From Muscardinus avellanarius (Eukaryota; Chordata; Mammalia; Rodentia; Gliridae), in assembly GCA_963383645.1 (NCBI GenBank), contig OY726569.1, positions 32,341,592 through 32,405,591 on the forward strand: 64,000 bases of DNA, read 5' to 3'. The notes below the pieces were generated by a model. The model worked only from the letters and a program-made list of their open reading frames with translations. It was not told the origin of the DNA and made no database searches. Shown here one piece after another: positions 1-12,346 of the stretch (the first letter of the stretch is position 1; each line of letters begins with the position of its first letter). A program made the position numbers and the translations under genes.

Positions 1-592
1 AATAACGTTGGTCCTCTTCCCCACTCAGCTACATAACAATATCTCTATGTCATCAAGGGCTGAGATTGGAATTCAGTCTTCAAATCTACCTACCCCTTTT
101 CCATCTTCCCCCTATCCTAGAGCACAGTCCTCTAGGGATTCTGTCTGAAAGCCTAGGTATTTACTGGACCCTTCCTCTTTGACATAGACCAAACCTGTTT
201 GTTTCACTTTCTTCTTTGGAATCATGGCACTGCCAACAACCTCCACCTTATTTTCAACACAATTTTGTTTAGCTTCCCTCCTAAGCTCCAGCACTGAGCA
301 GTGAACAATTTATCATGTGCCCACAAGGGAAGGACATTGAGTGTCAAGCGTACCTTCTTGTGTTTCTCTGCACTCCAGGTATTAGGCTCTCAAGCCCTCT
401 CTGCTTTCACAGCCCTGTAATCCAAGATTTGTTTCCAGGAGCCAGATGATGGTAAGAGCTGTGCTGGATTCCTTGGCTCTTAGCTGGAGCTCCCCAAAGA
501 TTCTCTACCTCATACATGGCTCCAAGAATCAGGTAACTTCCAGAAGGGATAAGTGAAACTTAGGATGCTGGTTTCATTCTCTGTGTAATCTT

Positions 593-659
<67 letters not shown>
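593..659. repeat. (CT)n microsatellite
   Basis: About 33 uninterrupted CT units. Open reading frames through it encode only Arg-Glu or Ser-Leu runs and are artefacts. Confidence 0.97.
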
Positions 660-660
<1 letters not shown>

Positions 661-859
661 CCTTCAAACAGTTGTTTATGTATTTTATCTGATTTTCCAG
701 CTCTCCAAGTAGAAATGTTTGCTTGATGCCAGCCAATGTTGCAGTGAGAAGTATGACTTCCAAGTCTGAATGTGTTGGCACACTCCACCTTCTTTCACTG
801 TCTATGTTCCCAGTCTCATCACTCACTACTCTTAACTTCTAATGGCATATCTAGAAAAC

Positions 860-1010
860 ATGGAGCCATGCAATTTTAGAATTAAAAGAGATCATCGAAT
901 TCAAGTCTCTCATTCTCAAGATAAAGAAAACAAGGCTTGAGTGTAAGCTGCTTATCTCAGACCATAGAGCAGGATTGGCTACAGAGCCCAAGTGCATTTA
1001 TTCCTATATT
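860..1010 (+). mobile_element. MIR-like SINE fragment
   Basis: The order 'tctcattctcaagataaaga', 'aaacaaggcttgagtg', 'cttatctcagaccatagagc' follows the MIR core (fraction of ungapped counts, 'gaggaaactgaggct', 'cacacagc'). Strongly diverged, so the family call is tentative. Confidence 0.45.
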
Positions 1011-1844
1011 AGGAACCACTGGAACAAGGCAAAGGGCAGAGCAGAGCAAAGAGTGTAAATCCTATATTCATCTTCATATCCAGAAGAATATTTCAGTTCT
1101 TTCTCCCAGGGAATAAGACCTATTGCTTTCTAATACACACCTCCACTGATACCACACTTGTCCCCATAGCATAAACTATGATTTTTCCAAGTTGTTAATT
1201 ATAACTGTCATTTCTGAGTCAAGAGATAAAAGTAATTATCACACTGAAAATCAAGCCTCTTCTTAAACCAAATATAAGGAAACCTGGGGAAACATCTATG
1301 AACCATGCTCCAACCTGTTTTACCATAAAAGAAATCTCATAATCTGAAAGTCAAGCCCAAAGGGTTACCAATAGAACCATCATATCATTTATTGCTCAAA
1401 CAGGAGACTTTTTGAGAGCAATGAAAGATGCTATTAGAAATTACTCAAGGCAAGGGGCATAAGCTAGTATGGGTATGGGCATCCTTGTTACTTATGCATT
1501 ATAGAAACGGTCTTCTAATACTTTCTTAAAAATTCCAATCAGTCTGATATATAAAAAGAAATATTCATTATTAGATAATTAATTCTTTGGAATTAGCAGA
1601 ATTTTTATTTTATAGTTACAGAAAAAAATGAACAGAAAGAATTCCAGTGCTCTGATTCCCCCTTCCTGTTTTTCCTTATTATTAATATCTTGCTCTACTG
1701 TGGGGCACTTGGTGATGAGCCAGTATTTATACATTATTGTTATTATTGTTATTACTATTATTATTATTATTATTGAAAGTCCGTAATTCACATTGGCATT
1801 CATCATAATGTTGAACATTCAGCATGTTTTGAAAAATATATAAT
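1011..1844. other. AT-rich stretch, no gene recognised
   Basis: No convincing repeat family or coding signal. It contains an imperfect TTA/TTG triplet repeat at about 1,736-1,775. Confidence 0.5.
1736..1775. repeat. (TTA)n / TTG imperfect triplet repeat
   Basis: Runs of TTATTGTTATTA pass into pure TTA units. Confidence 0.9.
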
Positions 1845-2060
1845 GGCGTGTATCTACCGTTATGGCATCACACAATAGTTTCGCTTCCTTAAAAATCCCC
1901 TGTGCTCTGCCTATTCATCCCTCCTTCCCCCAGAGCCTTGGCTACCAACACTGTGTTTATTATCTCCATGATTTTGCCTTTTTCAGAGTGTCAAATGATT
2001 GGAATCAGAAAGTATACAGCCTTTTCAGATTGGCTTCTTTACAATCATTTGTTTTCAAAT
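1845..2060 (-). mobile_element. Ancient L1 (L1M/HAL1-type) 3' fragment, antisense
   Basis: Contains 'cagagccttggctaccaaca', 'tctccatgattttgcctttt' and 'cagccttttcagattggctt', the order seen in antisense copies of old L1 3' regions. The two small plus-strand ORFs here (1,862-2,093) are shadows of this remnant. Confidence 0.6.
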
Positions 2061-2279
2061 TTTAAAATCCTTAGTGTTAAGTTAGCATCTTGAGAAGAAA
2101 ATTTGAATAAGCAAGTAGGATTTTAAGATTTCTGTGCAAGAATTCAGGAAGAGAGAAGTGTTTTTTTTAAAAAAAAAACAACAAAGTATAAAAACCAAGG
2201 TTAATAGAGGTGAAATTGATAAATATTTCTTTTAAGTTAGAATGATTTGCAAATCAAAATAATAAATGTAGTAAAATAT

Positions 2280-2505
2280 TAGATGCAACTAGAATATTTT
2301 TAAAATCCTTAGGCCTGAAAGTATAATATAGAATATATAAATGCTTCGACAAATCAATTAAAAAGATAGATAACCCAACAGAAAAAAATGGACAGTTATA
2401 AGTAAAAACAGAAATAAATATAACTCACAAATAAATTATTAAAAATTACCAACCTCCTATCCTAATAAATATTAATAAAACACTGCTTCATGTCCATTAT
2501 TTTGA
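2280..2505 (+). mobile_element. Old L1 ORF2 3' remnant
   Basis: A-rich strand with 'aaaaagatagataacccaac', 'agaaaaaaatggacagttat' and later 'accaacctcctatcctaata', resembling the L1 ORF2 segment 'aacccaatagaaaaatgggc ... caacctcactagtaatc'. Not coding. Confidence 0.5.
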
Positions 2506-2845
2506 CCAAAAAAATGAATATATGTAAGTGAAGCTCTGGGTTTGATCCCTAGCACAGAAAAAAAGGGAGTAACATTTTACAAAAATAAGTACTTTCAACT
2601 ATGCCTACTATATAGCAATGTTTGTAATAAAGAAAACAAAAGAACATCTAAGTTCCCTTAAGTTAGTCAAATGCAGTATAATTCACTCATACAGAACTAA
2701 CTCACCTAAACAGAACTGCAAATGAGTTCATTAAAACCTCACATCATGATGCTGACTTGAACAAAAGCAAATTATCAGTTAAAATAAATGACACCATGCC
2801 ATCCCCTCACACACACAAACACACATTTGTTTTTTCACACATGTA

Positions 2846-3012
2846 TTGGTGCATTATAGTTTTACATAATAATGTAGCTCATAGTGATAGAGACATCCAT
2901 GCACACAGCACTTGGTAGGCTTTCTCCAGCTCCCTCTCCACACCCTCCTTCCCCATACAAGGTACTGAGATTGGCGTTTGGCACTGATATTCTCATTTAC
3001 ATACATAATGGT
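2846..3012 (-). mobile_element. Short L1 3'-UTR fragment, antisense
   Basis: The segment 'gtgcattatagttttacata', then 'agcacttggtaggctttctc', then 'ggtactgagattggcgtttg' recurs at 14.0, 24.1, 58.3 and 63.6 kb, always in this orientation. At 15.4 and 63.6 kb it is joined to recognisable L1 sequence, which identifies the family. Confidence 0.6.
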
Positions 3013-3394
3013 TATGCCCAAATACACATATAGTTAGGAAGGGACAATGATTAAGATAAGAAAACATATAGAAATAATATACTACAACTTCAGGGTAGTT
3101 CTGGAATGAAAAGGAAGGTAAAGGACTAAGACTGAGAGCTGTGGATATAATTAATTGCACAGTATTAACTTATTTTATTATAGACATTAAATTAATTTTA
3201 AAGGATATTAATAACTGTTTAAATGAGTATTAGATCAGTTTATAGCTGCCTATTATATTTTTGTAAGCTTTTGTTAGTTTAGTATGATTCACGTTTAAAT
3301 TTATGAAGGGTTATGGAAGGTATAACTTTTTTCTCTAGAATCCTTGTGAGAGCCCCTAATTCTGTGGAATGCTTAATGCACAATAGATAGCACA

Positions 3395-3655
3395 CCATTT
3401 TATTTGGAAAAACATAAGATTTCACGTCCTAGCTCTTATATTTCCTGGATGTGAACCACTGGTGTAAGTCACTTCACCCTGACAGGCTTTGATTTCTTAG
3501 GCTGTACAATGGGGGCATACTACTACTAATAATGTTAATATCTACTTTTAGACATTTGGAAGAATGAAATGAAATTATACATGTGCAAATGTTTGGTAAA
3601 CTAGAAGTCAAACATAAACATTAATTTCCATTGTTGTTATTGTAGCTGATGGATA
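3395..3655 (+). mobile_element. MIR SINE
   Basis: Carries the diverged MIR order: 'cctggatgtgaaccactggt', 'gtaagtcacttcaccctgac', 'ggctgtacaatgggggcata', then an AT-rich 3' part. Confidence 0.6.
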
Positions 3656-4755
3656 AGGCACAGTTATATTGCTGAGTTGTATCTTTTTATTTCTTCTATG
3701 TGGGTTCTGGCTGTGATGCTTATAACTGAAAAGCCAAAAAAAAAAACTGCCAAAGGATAAAAAACTAAAATTTAGAAGAAATATAATTTAGAAAGTATAA
3801 CTATAAAATTAATATGAATTATGCATATTTTGCATAATATATAGTATAGTGATTTAATATGTACATATAAGCTACATAAAAATTATCAAGAGCTTATTTT
3901 ATTATTAAAATTTCAGGCTAGGTTTAGATTCTGCCATGCTTTTCTGCACAAATTGCCAAGTATTTTCAATATGCAACTTATGCTTTAACAGACCTTTAGG
4001 AGAGAAACACAAACACCTTTAATATATGATGTTTAATTAGTTTCTTTATATTTTTATTTGAAATAGAATTACACAAATTACATTTAATATTTTTGTCAAA
4101 TATTAGAGCTTCATTGCATATATCTAGTAATGTGTGTGTGTCAGTGTAACATTTTGAAAATCTGTCAATACAAGTAAGAAAATTAAAATAATTTGTAATC
4201 ACAGATATACTTGCATTTTTACTTGTAATTGGACCCAGTATAGGAGCTGAACTAGTGAAATTATTAATTTTTTAGAAAAAGAACCTCAGCTAATTGAACA
4301 ATAATCATTAAAGGAATAACTCCTATCACAACATCTCCTTGATCCTACCTTTTCTTTTTTTTAATGTTTTTTCCTTCCACAGCTTTCTTCTGTTATCCTC
4401 TAGGGCACTGCCCTCAAAAGTATGTATGTGAACTTCAGAAATTCTTATTATGAATCCCTGTGGTGTGGAAAGAGAGTACTAGATTATTCTATTTATAGTT
4501 AGATTTGCCTTAAAATTTAAAAATAAGCTATATTTTAACTCATTATACAAATTTGTCCTGTACTCTACCTTAGTCTGCACATCAGATGTTCAAATATCAT
4601 GTCAGGTTGTCAAAGGAGTCTTGCAGAACTTGTGAGACTCCCCCAATGTGGGGAGATAGACATGCCACACCTCTGTTCACTTTCATTCTATCCCAAGCAT
4701 CACAGACCTTAGCAAGTGGATTTCTGATTTCTACATCATACTATCTCAATTAAAT
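3656..4755. other. AT-rich stretch, nothing recognised
   Basis: About 1.1 kb of very AT-rich DNA. A 68-codon minus-strand ORF (3,996-4,202) lies in low-complexity sequence and has no recognisable family. Confidence 0.5.
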
Positions 4756-4764
4756 AAAGCCAGA

Positions 4765-4961
4765 TTTTTTTTTTTTTTTGGTAGTACTGGGGTTCCTGGA
4801 AACCCTTCTATCTCCAGGTTACACTCCCAGACTTATTTTTATACTTTTTTATTTGGAAACAGGGTCTCTTAAGCCAGCAAGGCTGGTTTCAAACCTGTGC
4901 GATCCTCCTGTCTCCACCTCCCAAGCGTGGGGATTACAAGCTTGTGCCACCACGCCCGGCT
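4765..4961 (-). mobile_element. B1-dID SINE, derived subfamily
   Basis: Antisense SINE: T-run (A tail), then the ID-like body ('ggttcctggaaacccttcta'), then the B1-like half ending 'caccacgcccggct'. It carries the 'cttaagccagc(a/c)(a/c)gg' junction that marks the derived subfamily. Flanked by a 13-bp target duplication with one mismatch (4,756-4,768 and 4,962-4,974). Confidence 0.93.
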
Positions 4962-5207
4962 AAAACCAGATTTTACCAGATGACTCTAGGCTTAAAAATT
5001 ACTACTGCAAAAGACAAGAACCAAAAAACACGTAAGGCTAACCTAAAGCTATAAGCATAAGCAAACCTCAAGTAAGTAGAAACACAGTCATCCCTTATTT
5101 CAAGAACAAGTTCTTTGTCATGGGTACTAAGAGGTAAACATTACAAAAAGGGCCTGATGCCTGGCAAAGTTTTAGAGAGAAAGGTCCAAAATTGTAAAGA
5201 TTTTAAG

Positions 5208-5379
5208 AGTCAAGTGTGGTAGCAGTACAGGCCTATGATCCTAGTACTTGGGAGGCTAAGAGAGGAGGAGTGCAGTTTGAGGCCAGCTTCAGCAACTCAG
5301 AACTTGTTTTGAAATAAAATAGAAAAGGGCTGAAAGTGTAGCTCAGAGGTAAGATGTCTTTGGGTTCTACCCCTAGTAC

Positions 5380-5384
<5 letters not shown>
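5208..5384 (+). mobile_element. B1-dID SINE
   Basis: Shows 'cttgggaggctaagagagga', 'gaggccagcttcagcaactc', then 'gtagctcagaggtaagatgt' and 'ctacccctagtacc'. Its tail has become the adjoining CA repeat. Confidence 0.88.

Positions 5385-5412
<28 letters not shown>
5382..5412. repeat. (CA)n microsatellite in SINE tail
   Basis: About 15 CA units directly after the SINE 3' end. Confidence 0.95.
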
Positions 5413-5413
<1 letters not shown>

Positions 5414-5699
5414 TTTTGACTAAAGATATATACCCATATCTTACCAAAATATATACTGTACCTTGATATCCTAATTAACTATAGCAGAAAATAGCATAAC
5501 AGAAAAAATATTTTTTCAATTTTATAGCATCTCTTAAAATTCCTATCTTTGCGTGTATCTTTAATATGTATGCATATGTATATAAGTACATTATCATAGG
5601 CTCATAACTCATACACAAGCAAGCATGTTTGGGAAATGTGTGGAGACAGATTATTATTCTGAAATGGCACAATTAAAATCTTTTCTAGAAAATTACACT

Positions 5700-6190
5700 T
5701 AACTGGCTCTCCTGTCAGACATTGTTCCATCCAGCCTTCCACACTGCATAAAGGGTTTCTCTTGACTCAAACATTAACCCAGTTAAATCTCCCAGCGGCA
5801 CCCTCTTACCTTCCAAGTAGCACATCTCCTTGGGCCTGGTGGGCTTCTCCGGTTCTGACCACTTCTACATCTCCATATTTATCCTCCCCACCCCTCTCCA
5901 GGCATCCTTGGTCTGGTCTTAATTTCTGGCTTCCTGCCAATCACTCCAAGCCCCCTTATACTTCTAAGACATTGCACATAAATATTTCTTCTCTTTAAAT
6001 GCTCAAGGACACATTCTGTAAGACTCTGGCCTAAATACCATGTCAGTAAAGCCTCTCCAAAGCAACAGGAGGCCTTTAGTCCCTACCCTTCCCTTGAACC
6101 CTTGCAGAGTTCTACTGAACGTCGGTGCAATAGCCAGGATCGCCATCATTTCTCGGGCACCTTCTAAGGGCAAGCCAGCATTGTGATGGG
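5700..6190 (+). mobile_element. Possible L2 fragment
   Basis: Pyrimidine-rich strand with 'aatgctcaaggacacattct' and 'gtcagtaaagcctctcc', reminiscent of the L2 3' region ('ctcaaatgtcacc ... cagagaggcc'). Weak match; could be unique sequence. Confidence 0.4.
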
Positions 6191-6739
6191 TGCTTAAATC
6201 TTTTCTCTCACCAAAAACAAAACAAAGCTTAACCTCAAGCTCAAGGTTACCCAGCGGGGAAAAAAAATTACAGCACAAGTATTTAAACTCTGATTTTTCT
6301 GACCCTCAAAGCCCACACTCTGCTGTTTCTTAGCAACATGAGTCCTGCCACACTTTTCTATGTTCTGATATATTATGTCCTGAGAGCCTTCACATCATAA
6401 GTGCTTAGCACGGTGACTGGCATGTGAGGGGCAGAAGACAAGCTATTGTGTTGGTAGATGACTAAATGGAGGAGTGAATGAGTGGAAGGTGAGGAAGGAG
6501 GAGAAGTGAGGAGGCCTTGTCAGGTCCCAGATCCATCCCCAGTGGTGAAAGCATAACTACACACACAGTGAGCACAAGTGGGTCTTGAGGACATAGGCAT
6601 CTTGAAGAAACTAATGTTTATTTTAATCCATTTTCCTTTATTAGTTATATAATTACCATTATTCAATAATAATAATTATTATTGTTATTATACAGATAAT
6701 AATTATACATATTATTTATTTTATATATAGAATGGGATG

Positions 6740-7290
6740 ATTATTTCAAATTAGTTAACATATACATCACCTTAAGTAGTTACCATTTTGTGTATGTGCG
6801 GTGAGATTTTAAATCAACCCTTTTAGCAATTTTAAAATATAGAATATTTTATTATTAACAATAGTCACCGTAGCTAAGATGTGGAAGCAACCTAAGTGTT
6901 AATCAGTGGGTGAAGAAAATATAGTATATACATTCCATGGAATACTCTTCTGCCTTTAAAAAGAAGGAAATTCTGTCATTTGCCAAACATGGATGAACCT
7001 GGAAGACCTTTTGCTAAGTGAAATATCAGGCACAGAAAAACAAATTCTGCATGATCTTACTCATTTGTGGAAGTTAAAAAAGCCAAGCTCACTAAAGTAG
7101 AGAGTAGAATGGCGATTGTTATGGGATGCCCAGAGAGAGGAAAGTGAAAAAAGAGGTGTTGATCAAGAGGTGCAAAGCTACAGTTATGCCAGAGGAAGAT
7201 GTTTTAGTCAGCTATTGTGTTATGTGTTTATGGTGACTATAATTGTAATATATTTTAAATTAAGGCACGGTTGATTTGGGGGTGAGAATG
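6740..7290 (+). mobile_element. L1 3'-end / 3'-UTR remnant
   Basis: Contains 'ccatggaatactcttctgcc', 'acatggatgaacctggaaga', 'gtgaaatatcaggcacagaa' and 'catgatcttactcatttgtg', the classic terminal L1 ORF2/3'-UTR order. No open frame remains. Confidence 0.8.
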
Positions 7291-7428
7291 GAAATCAATA
7301 GAGCAATCAATAAACACTTATTGTTTCAGAAGTGGACCCAAAGGAGGTTAAAATATAGGTTTAAAACAATGTACTTAACTTTCTATAGTCTTTTCTTCCT
7401 TATTTCTACATAAAATAGCTGGCCTGAA

Positions 7429-7500
7429 TTTTTTTTTTTTTGTAGTACTGGGGTTCCTGGAAACCCTTATACCTCCGGGCTACACTCCCAGACCCATATA
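7429..7500 (-). mobile_element. B1-dID SINE 3' fragment (derived subfamily)
   Basis: Only the T-run and ID-like 3' body are present ('ggggttcctggaaaccctta', 'acactcccagaccca'). This is a 5'-truncated copy in antisense. Confidence 0.8.
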
Positions 7501-7525
7501 TATATTCAATGAATTCAATGAATCA

Positions 7526-7730
7526 TTTTTTGTTATTGTTCTGAGGATTGAAACCAGGGAAAATCTACTTCTGAGCTACACCTCAAGCCCAATTTTTTTT
7601 TTTTTTGAAACAGTGTTTTGCTAATTCTCTGAGGCCCTCCCTAAGTTGCTGAGGCTAACTTTGAATCTGTGATCCTCTTCTGTCAGCCTCTGAAGTACTG
7701 GGATTACAGGCATGCACCCCAACTCCAGCT
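7526..7730 (-). mobile_element. Older B1-dID SINE, antisense
   Basis: Diverged full-length copy: 'ctgagctacacctcaagccc', T-run, 'cctaagttgctgaggctaac', 'gtactgggattacaggcatg'. Confidence 0.82.
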
Positions 7731-8242
7731 TCACGCCGTGAATCTTGATTGAAGAATTTTGTGTCCAAACTGATTAACCAATGGAGATTCAGCAATGAAT
7801 AGAAAAAAGCTTCCCCTGCTGACCCCTGTGCTTTGGTGAGGAGAGCAGATAAGGTTTTGTCAGGGATACAAGTTTGGAAAGTGAGCAGTTTTACCTTTCT
7901 TCTAAATTTATTGTTGTCTTTTTTATTCTCAATTTGTTTTTTAACCACTTTATATTGTTTAAACACACTGTCAAAACAGTTCTAAAAATTCTATATTTGA
8001 TTTTAATAAAACCTATACAAGTTTAAAAATTTAGGAATGAATCTCTGGTCTTGGGTGACCCTTCAGCATATTTGGTTTGTCAAAGTTGGTTTCTCAAAGA
8101 CCTGTAGTTCACAAAATTCTGGTAGAAGGCTGGTCAAGTATTGCTCAGGGAATACCCCATGACAAGTAGAATTCTGGTTTCTTGGTCAACAATGTCTGAG
8201 ATTTGGCAGATTACCAAGATATATTTTAAAACATAGATGATA

Positions 8243-8439
8243 GCCAGGCATGGTGGCGCACGCTTGTAATCCCCTCGCTTGGGAGGCTGAGACAGGAGGA
8301 TGGCACAGGTTCGAAGCCAGCCTCAGCTACTTAGTGAGGCTCTCAGCAACTTAGTGAGATCCTGTATAAAATTGGTTTGAGAGTATAGCCCAGAGATAGA
8401 ATAGACCCTGGGCTCCACCCCTAGTGCCACAAAAAGTAT
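8243..8439 (+). mobile_element. B1-dID SINE with perfect target duplication
   Basis: Full-length: 'gccaggcatggtggcgcacg' through 'ctccacccctagtgccac'. Flanked by the perfect 11-bp duplication ATAGATGATAG (8,233-8,243 and 8,440-8,450), so the element boundaries are well defined. Confidence 0.95.
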
Positions 8440-8709
8440 ATAGATGATAGTATTTTTATTCTCATTTTTTAAATTTTAACCAGCTATATAAGGAAAGTAA
8501 TGGCTAGACATTCTGTGACCTAATCCTTCTGAAAATACAGCACACACTTTTGACTATTTATTCATTGTCACTTGTTGTTTATAAGATTTTATGTCAGACC
8601 TGATGCTTCAATGCACCTCTTAAATATGTTTTTACATTCAGGGGAAAGCAAGAAGATAGGATTGTGTGCACATCTGTTCCAAAAAGTTATTGATTGCTAT
8701 GGAAGCCAC

Positions 8710-9001
8710 TGGACTCTTAGCACAGCACTAACGTGCCCTTCTTGACCATGGTGTTGGTTGGGTTCACTTACTAGCGGTGTGACCTTGGGAAACTTATTTT
8801 CCTTAAAGTCCTCATTTGCAACGTGAAGGATTTGAACAGTGCATGTAAAGGGGTGTAAAAAGGGTCAGTAATGTAGAAAGTGCTTGTTAATATTAGCTAC
8901 TTGATTAGAAATATCAATGTTTATTCGTATCTTTTCACTGACATAGATCAAATACATCATCGTCTAGCTCAGAGTAGGAGTTCAATAAATATTTATCAAA
9001 C
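8710..9001 (+). mobile_element. MIR SINE
   Basis: 'tactagcggtgtgaccttgg', 'ccttaaagtcctcatttgca', 'acagtgcatgtaaa' and, further on, 'gagttcaataaatatttatc' match the order of MIR. Confidence 0.7.
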
Positions 9002-9003
9002 AA

Positions 9004-9138
9004 GCCAACCCTGGTAGTGTTCACCTGTAATCTCAGTTCCTGGAAGGCTGAGACAGGAGGCTCACAGATTGGAGGCTGACCTCAGCAAGGTGGTGGGTGT
9101 GTAGCTCAGAGTTAACCTGCATTCAATTCCCAGTAAAA
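9004..9138 (+). mobile_element. Degenerate B1-dID SINE with internal deletion
   Basis: The B1-like half is diverged and about 50 bases around the second half are missing: 'ggctgacctcagcaaggtgg' passes straight to 'gggtgtgtagctcagagtta'. Confidence 0.75.
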
Positions 9139-9189
9139 TATGTATATAACACACACATATATATATAATATAAATATGTACATATACAT

Positions 9190-10262
9190 ATATATGTTGA
9201 ATAAATGAATGGCAAAACATAGTGCAGTAAGACACCTGAACATATTATCTACTGCCTGCAGTTGTAATGAATTGCTCTTCTGCATCTCACATGGGGGAGG
9301 GCGGGGCACTGGTGGAACCTGCTTCAGCATGATAGCTGAGGCTTCTGAAGGCAGAGAGGAAAACAGAGGCTGGAGAAAGTTTGAGGGAAGCTGAGCCGGA
9401 ACGCTGAATTTCTCTCCTCCTCAGTTCTGTCAGAATAGCAACAGTAAAACAAACATCTTGGGACACTGGGAAGTAGGAGCCCCAGGAGAACAAAATATAA
9501 CTCCCCACATGGTGAGCTTACATCTGTTCTTGCCAAGAGTCCAAAATAAATACTGGCAGTGACCCAGCCTACGGCAGAGTCAGCACATGGGTGGGGAAGG
9601 GGAATGGAAAGGACTCCTGGTTCCCCCATGGTCGGAAGTGAGTCAGGAAAAGGCCCAGTGGCGGGAGTGGCTGCGGAAATCATGACTGATGCCGGCATGT
9701 TGGTGCTGTCTCCCTTTCCCTGTATGCACCAGCATCCTCCACTCACAGGGACCTCTGCTTTCCTGCACCCAACTAAGGTTCTTCTCTTTGGTAAACTCAA
9801 GACCCTCTTCTGCTCTGCTGACCCACGCAATGAATCTTCACCTGGACTGTGTCTTATTCCAGGATTGCTCTCAACTTTCTTCCTCTTTCAAGCAATCTGA
9901 TGAACTACCCAGGAGATGGATGCAAACACGTTGCTCTGTTCAGGGACATTTCCCCAAGAGACATTACTGAGTTGGCTGACATTAGTGATGGAAGGCTGGC
10001 ATCCAGCCCAAAGATGTCTGTGCTGAAAGAGTCCTTCCAAGGCTCTCAAAGCACATCATATTGGCAAAATAAATAATAAATAAATAAGGCTCTTGGACTA
10101 TGATTAATAGCAAAGAGGAAAGGTGAGCTGGAGCCAGCCATCAGAAGACAACACTTCAGAGGATGCTTGCTGAAGAGGCTATAGCACGTGTCAAAAGTTA
10201 CCCCATCAGAAATCTGCACCATATGGAATTGTTTATTCTCCTTTATTAAGAAAAGGAGGGGG
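9190..10262. other. Unique block with GC-richer core, no gene established
   Basis: At about 9,270-9,960 there is higher GC than the surroundings and no recognised repeat. A 168-codon minus-strand frame (9,324-9,830) and overlapping plus-strand frames (9,559-9,970) coexist. None has a recognisable domain, signal peptide or supporting context, and overlap on both strands points to chance. An exon or conserved noncoding element cannot be excluded. Confidence 0.4.
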
Positions 10263-10266
10263 AGAT

Positions 10267-10466
10267 GAACCAGATGCAGTGGTGCACGTCTGTAATGCAG
10301 TATTTGGGACACCGAGACAGGATAATCACAGGTCTGAGGTCAGCCTTGGCAACTTAGCAAAGTCCTCAGCGATTTAGCAAGACCCGGTTTCCGAGATAAT
10401 AAAGTAGGGCTGAGAGTGTAGCTTGGAGGTAGATTGGCCCTGGATTCAATCTCCAGTATCAATGAG
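10267..10466 (+). mobile_element. B1-dID SINE
   Basis: Diverged full-length copy: 'ccagatgcagtggtgcacgt' to 'ggattcaatctccagtatca'. The tail passes into a TGAA repeat. Confidence 0.88.
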
Positions 10467-10467
10467 T

Positions 10468-10513
10468 AATTGAATGAATGAATGAATGGATGAATGAATG
10501 AATGAATGAATGT
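10468..10513. repeat. (TGAA)n microsatellite in SINE tail
   Basis: About 11 tetranucleotide units with one TGGA variant. Confidence 0.93.
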
Positions 10514-10844
10514 ATAGGAGGCAAATTGAACAAATTTGTAGAATTTCTGGACAAAATTTGTACGGAGTATGGCGACTATGAGTTAGCTCTCTCAGCTGTA
10601 TTTGTATTCAGGAAAGAAAATGCAGTGAAATTGGTTGCAGCAAACTCTAATCCTAAGAGCAAATATTACTGCTGAGATGGTCATGTTATCCCATTCCCAC
10701 AGTCCAGCAAAAACTTAACACATTTGCCTGAAAACAGGAACACTTTTTAGGGCAGGATTCTAGCACAAAGACATCCAGATCTGGTAGGTGTGGTAATCTC
10801 TCAGACATTAGAAAGGCCACACTCCATAGGTCATCTCTAGCCCC

Positions 10845-10940
10845 CACAAAAATCCTATGAAGTATTATCATCCCCACTTTTCAGAGGAATAAATGTGTCT
10901 CACAAAGCTCACTTATGACTAGTTGAACACACAGCTTTTA
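10845..10940 (+). mobile_element. MIR fragment
   Basis: 'attatcatccccacttttca', 'gaggaataaatgtgtctcac' and 'acacagctttta' keep the MIR central order. Confidence 0.45.
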
Positions 10941-12128
10941 GTTTGGTGTGCAAAGTTACACAGCTGTGTGTGAGAGTGTCACAACATCCCACCTACCTAA
11001 TTCATGGGATGTGAGGAAAAAACAAGATAATACAGGGCAAAACACTCAGAAAAGTACACCCGCTGCATTATTATGTACAAAGTTTCTTTTGGATGAGATA
11101 GACATTAAAATCTTGGCCATGTGCAAAATTGTGCTTAATTTGAGAAGTTGTTCAACCTTGTGTTTAGCCCCAGGATTCTCTGCTTCTATGTATGAAGAGG
11201 GAAATGAAATATAGTCATGCAAGAGGCTATTTCTTTAATTTTCTGGATTGTCACATTCATTCAGCATGAAATTTTCTACAGAAAGTCAATTTTGGAAAGT
11301 TCCAAACTTAATTAGATCTTGCAGTTTTGTGATCTTCATTATAATTATCAAATACTGAAGAGCTAATAAAGGATCAACCTGTGGGCTGCAGAATAACCTA
11401 ATGTATTCATACCTCAGTGACATCCTGAATTAGAACTGGGGGCTGATGAACTCCAGCGAAACAACCAACCAACCAGAGTTGGCAAATTGCAAGCTACAAC
11501 CAAGCCTTGATCAGACCAAGATGAATACATGATATGTAAAATAATCCAATAAAGTTTATCAATAATACATAGGCAATTCAGATGAGACATACCCTGGTGT
11601 AGCAAGTCTAATTAAGAGCAGTTCTATGATAAACTGGAGCCCTATCTCCTGCTATCATGCAATTATTCATTTGAGTCTATTGTTACAAGAAGAATGAGCA
11701 CTGAGCATCTTCCTTATTAGCAATCTTTCTTCCTGATATGTGCAATTTAACCAAATAATACATATCGCCCTTTCAATATTGCAAAGGATGTTTCAATACA
11801 CAGACATTTTTCTAAATGTAGATTCTGTGGGTGAATGCATAGTGAATTTGGATTATTTCCTTTTGGGTTTTTGTTGTGCTTTGTCTTTTGAAAAATGCGG
11901 CAGATACTTTTCAGAAGCCTTTCTGTAACTTTTTTGCACTAATAGAATCTGAGAAATCAGTTCCACACAACAGATCCATGATTTTAGCAGTACTAAAAAC
12001 CACATTAACTCCTTCAGATCCTGAGCAGCTTGATCTGGAGTCACCTGTGCAATCAACTCCTATACTCGTACAGGAAAGGAACATCTAAAAGTGGAATACA
12101 TAAAACAAGGAATGCATAGAGGAAATTT
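10941..12128. other. Unique AT-rich stretch, nothing recognised
   Basis: No repeat family or exon is evident. Short frames such as 10,948-11,214 (88 codons) show no family resemblance. Confidence 0.5.
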
Positions 12129-12131
12129 GAA

Positions 12132-12346
12132 TTTTTTTTTCTTTTGTGGTACTAGGGATGGAACCCAGGGGAATTCTACCTCTGAGCTACACCCCAGCCC
12201 TATTTTTTTTTTATTTCTTATTTTGAAACAGGGCCTCAGTAAGTTGCAAAGGGCCTCACTAAGTAGCTGAGGCTGTCCACGAACCACGATTCTCCTGTCT
12301 CAGCCTCCCAAATACTGGGATTACAAGCGAGGCCACCACACCTGGT
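12132..12346 (-). mobile_element. B1-dID SINE, antisense
   Basis: 'ggtactagggatggaaccca', 'ctctgagctacaccccagcc', 'ctaagtagctgaggctgtcc', 'ccaccacacctggtgg'. Full-length. Confidence 0.92.

Noticed and set aside
9324..9830. 168-codon minus-strand frame as a gene
   Set aside because: No domain, overlapping frames on the opposite strand, no splice or promoter evidence. Kept only as a low-interest finding.
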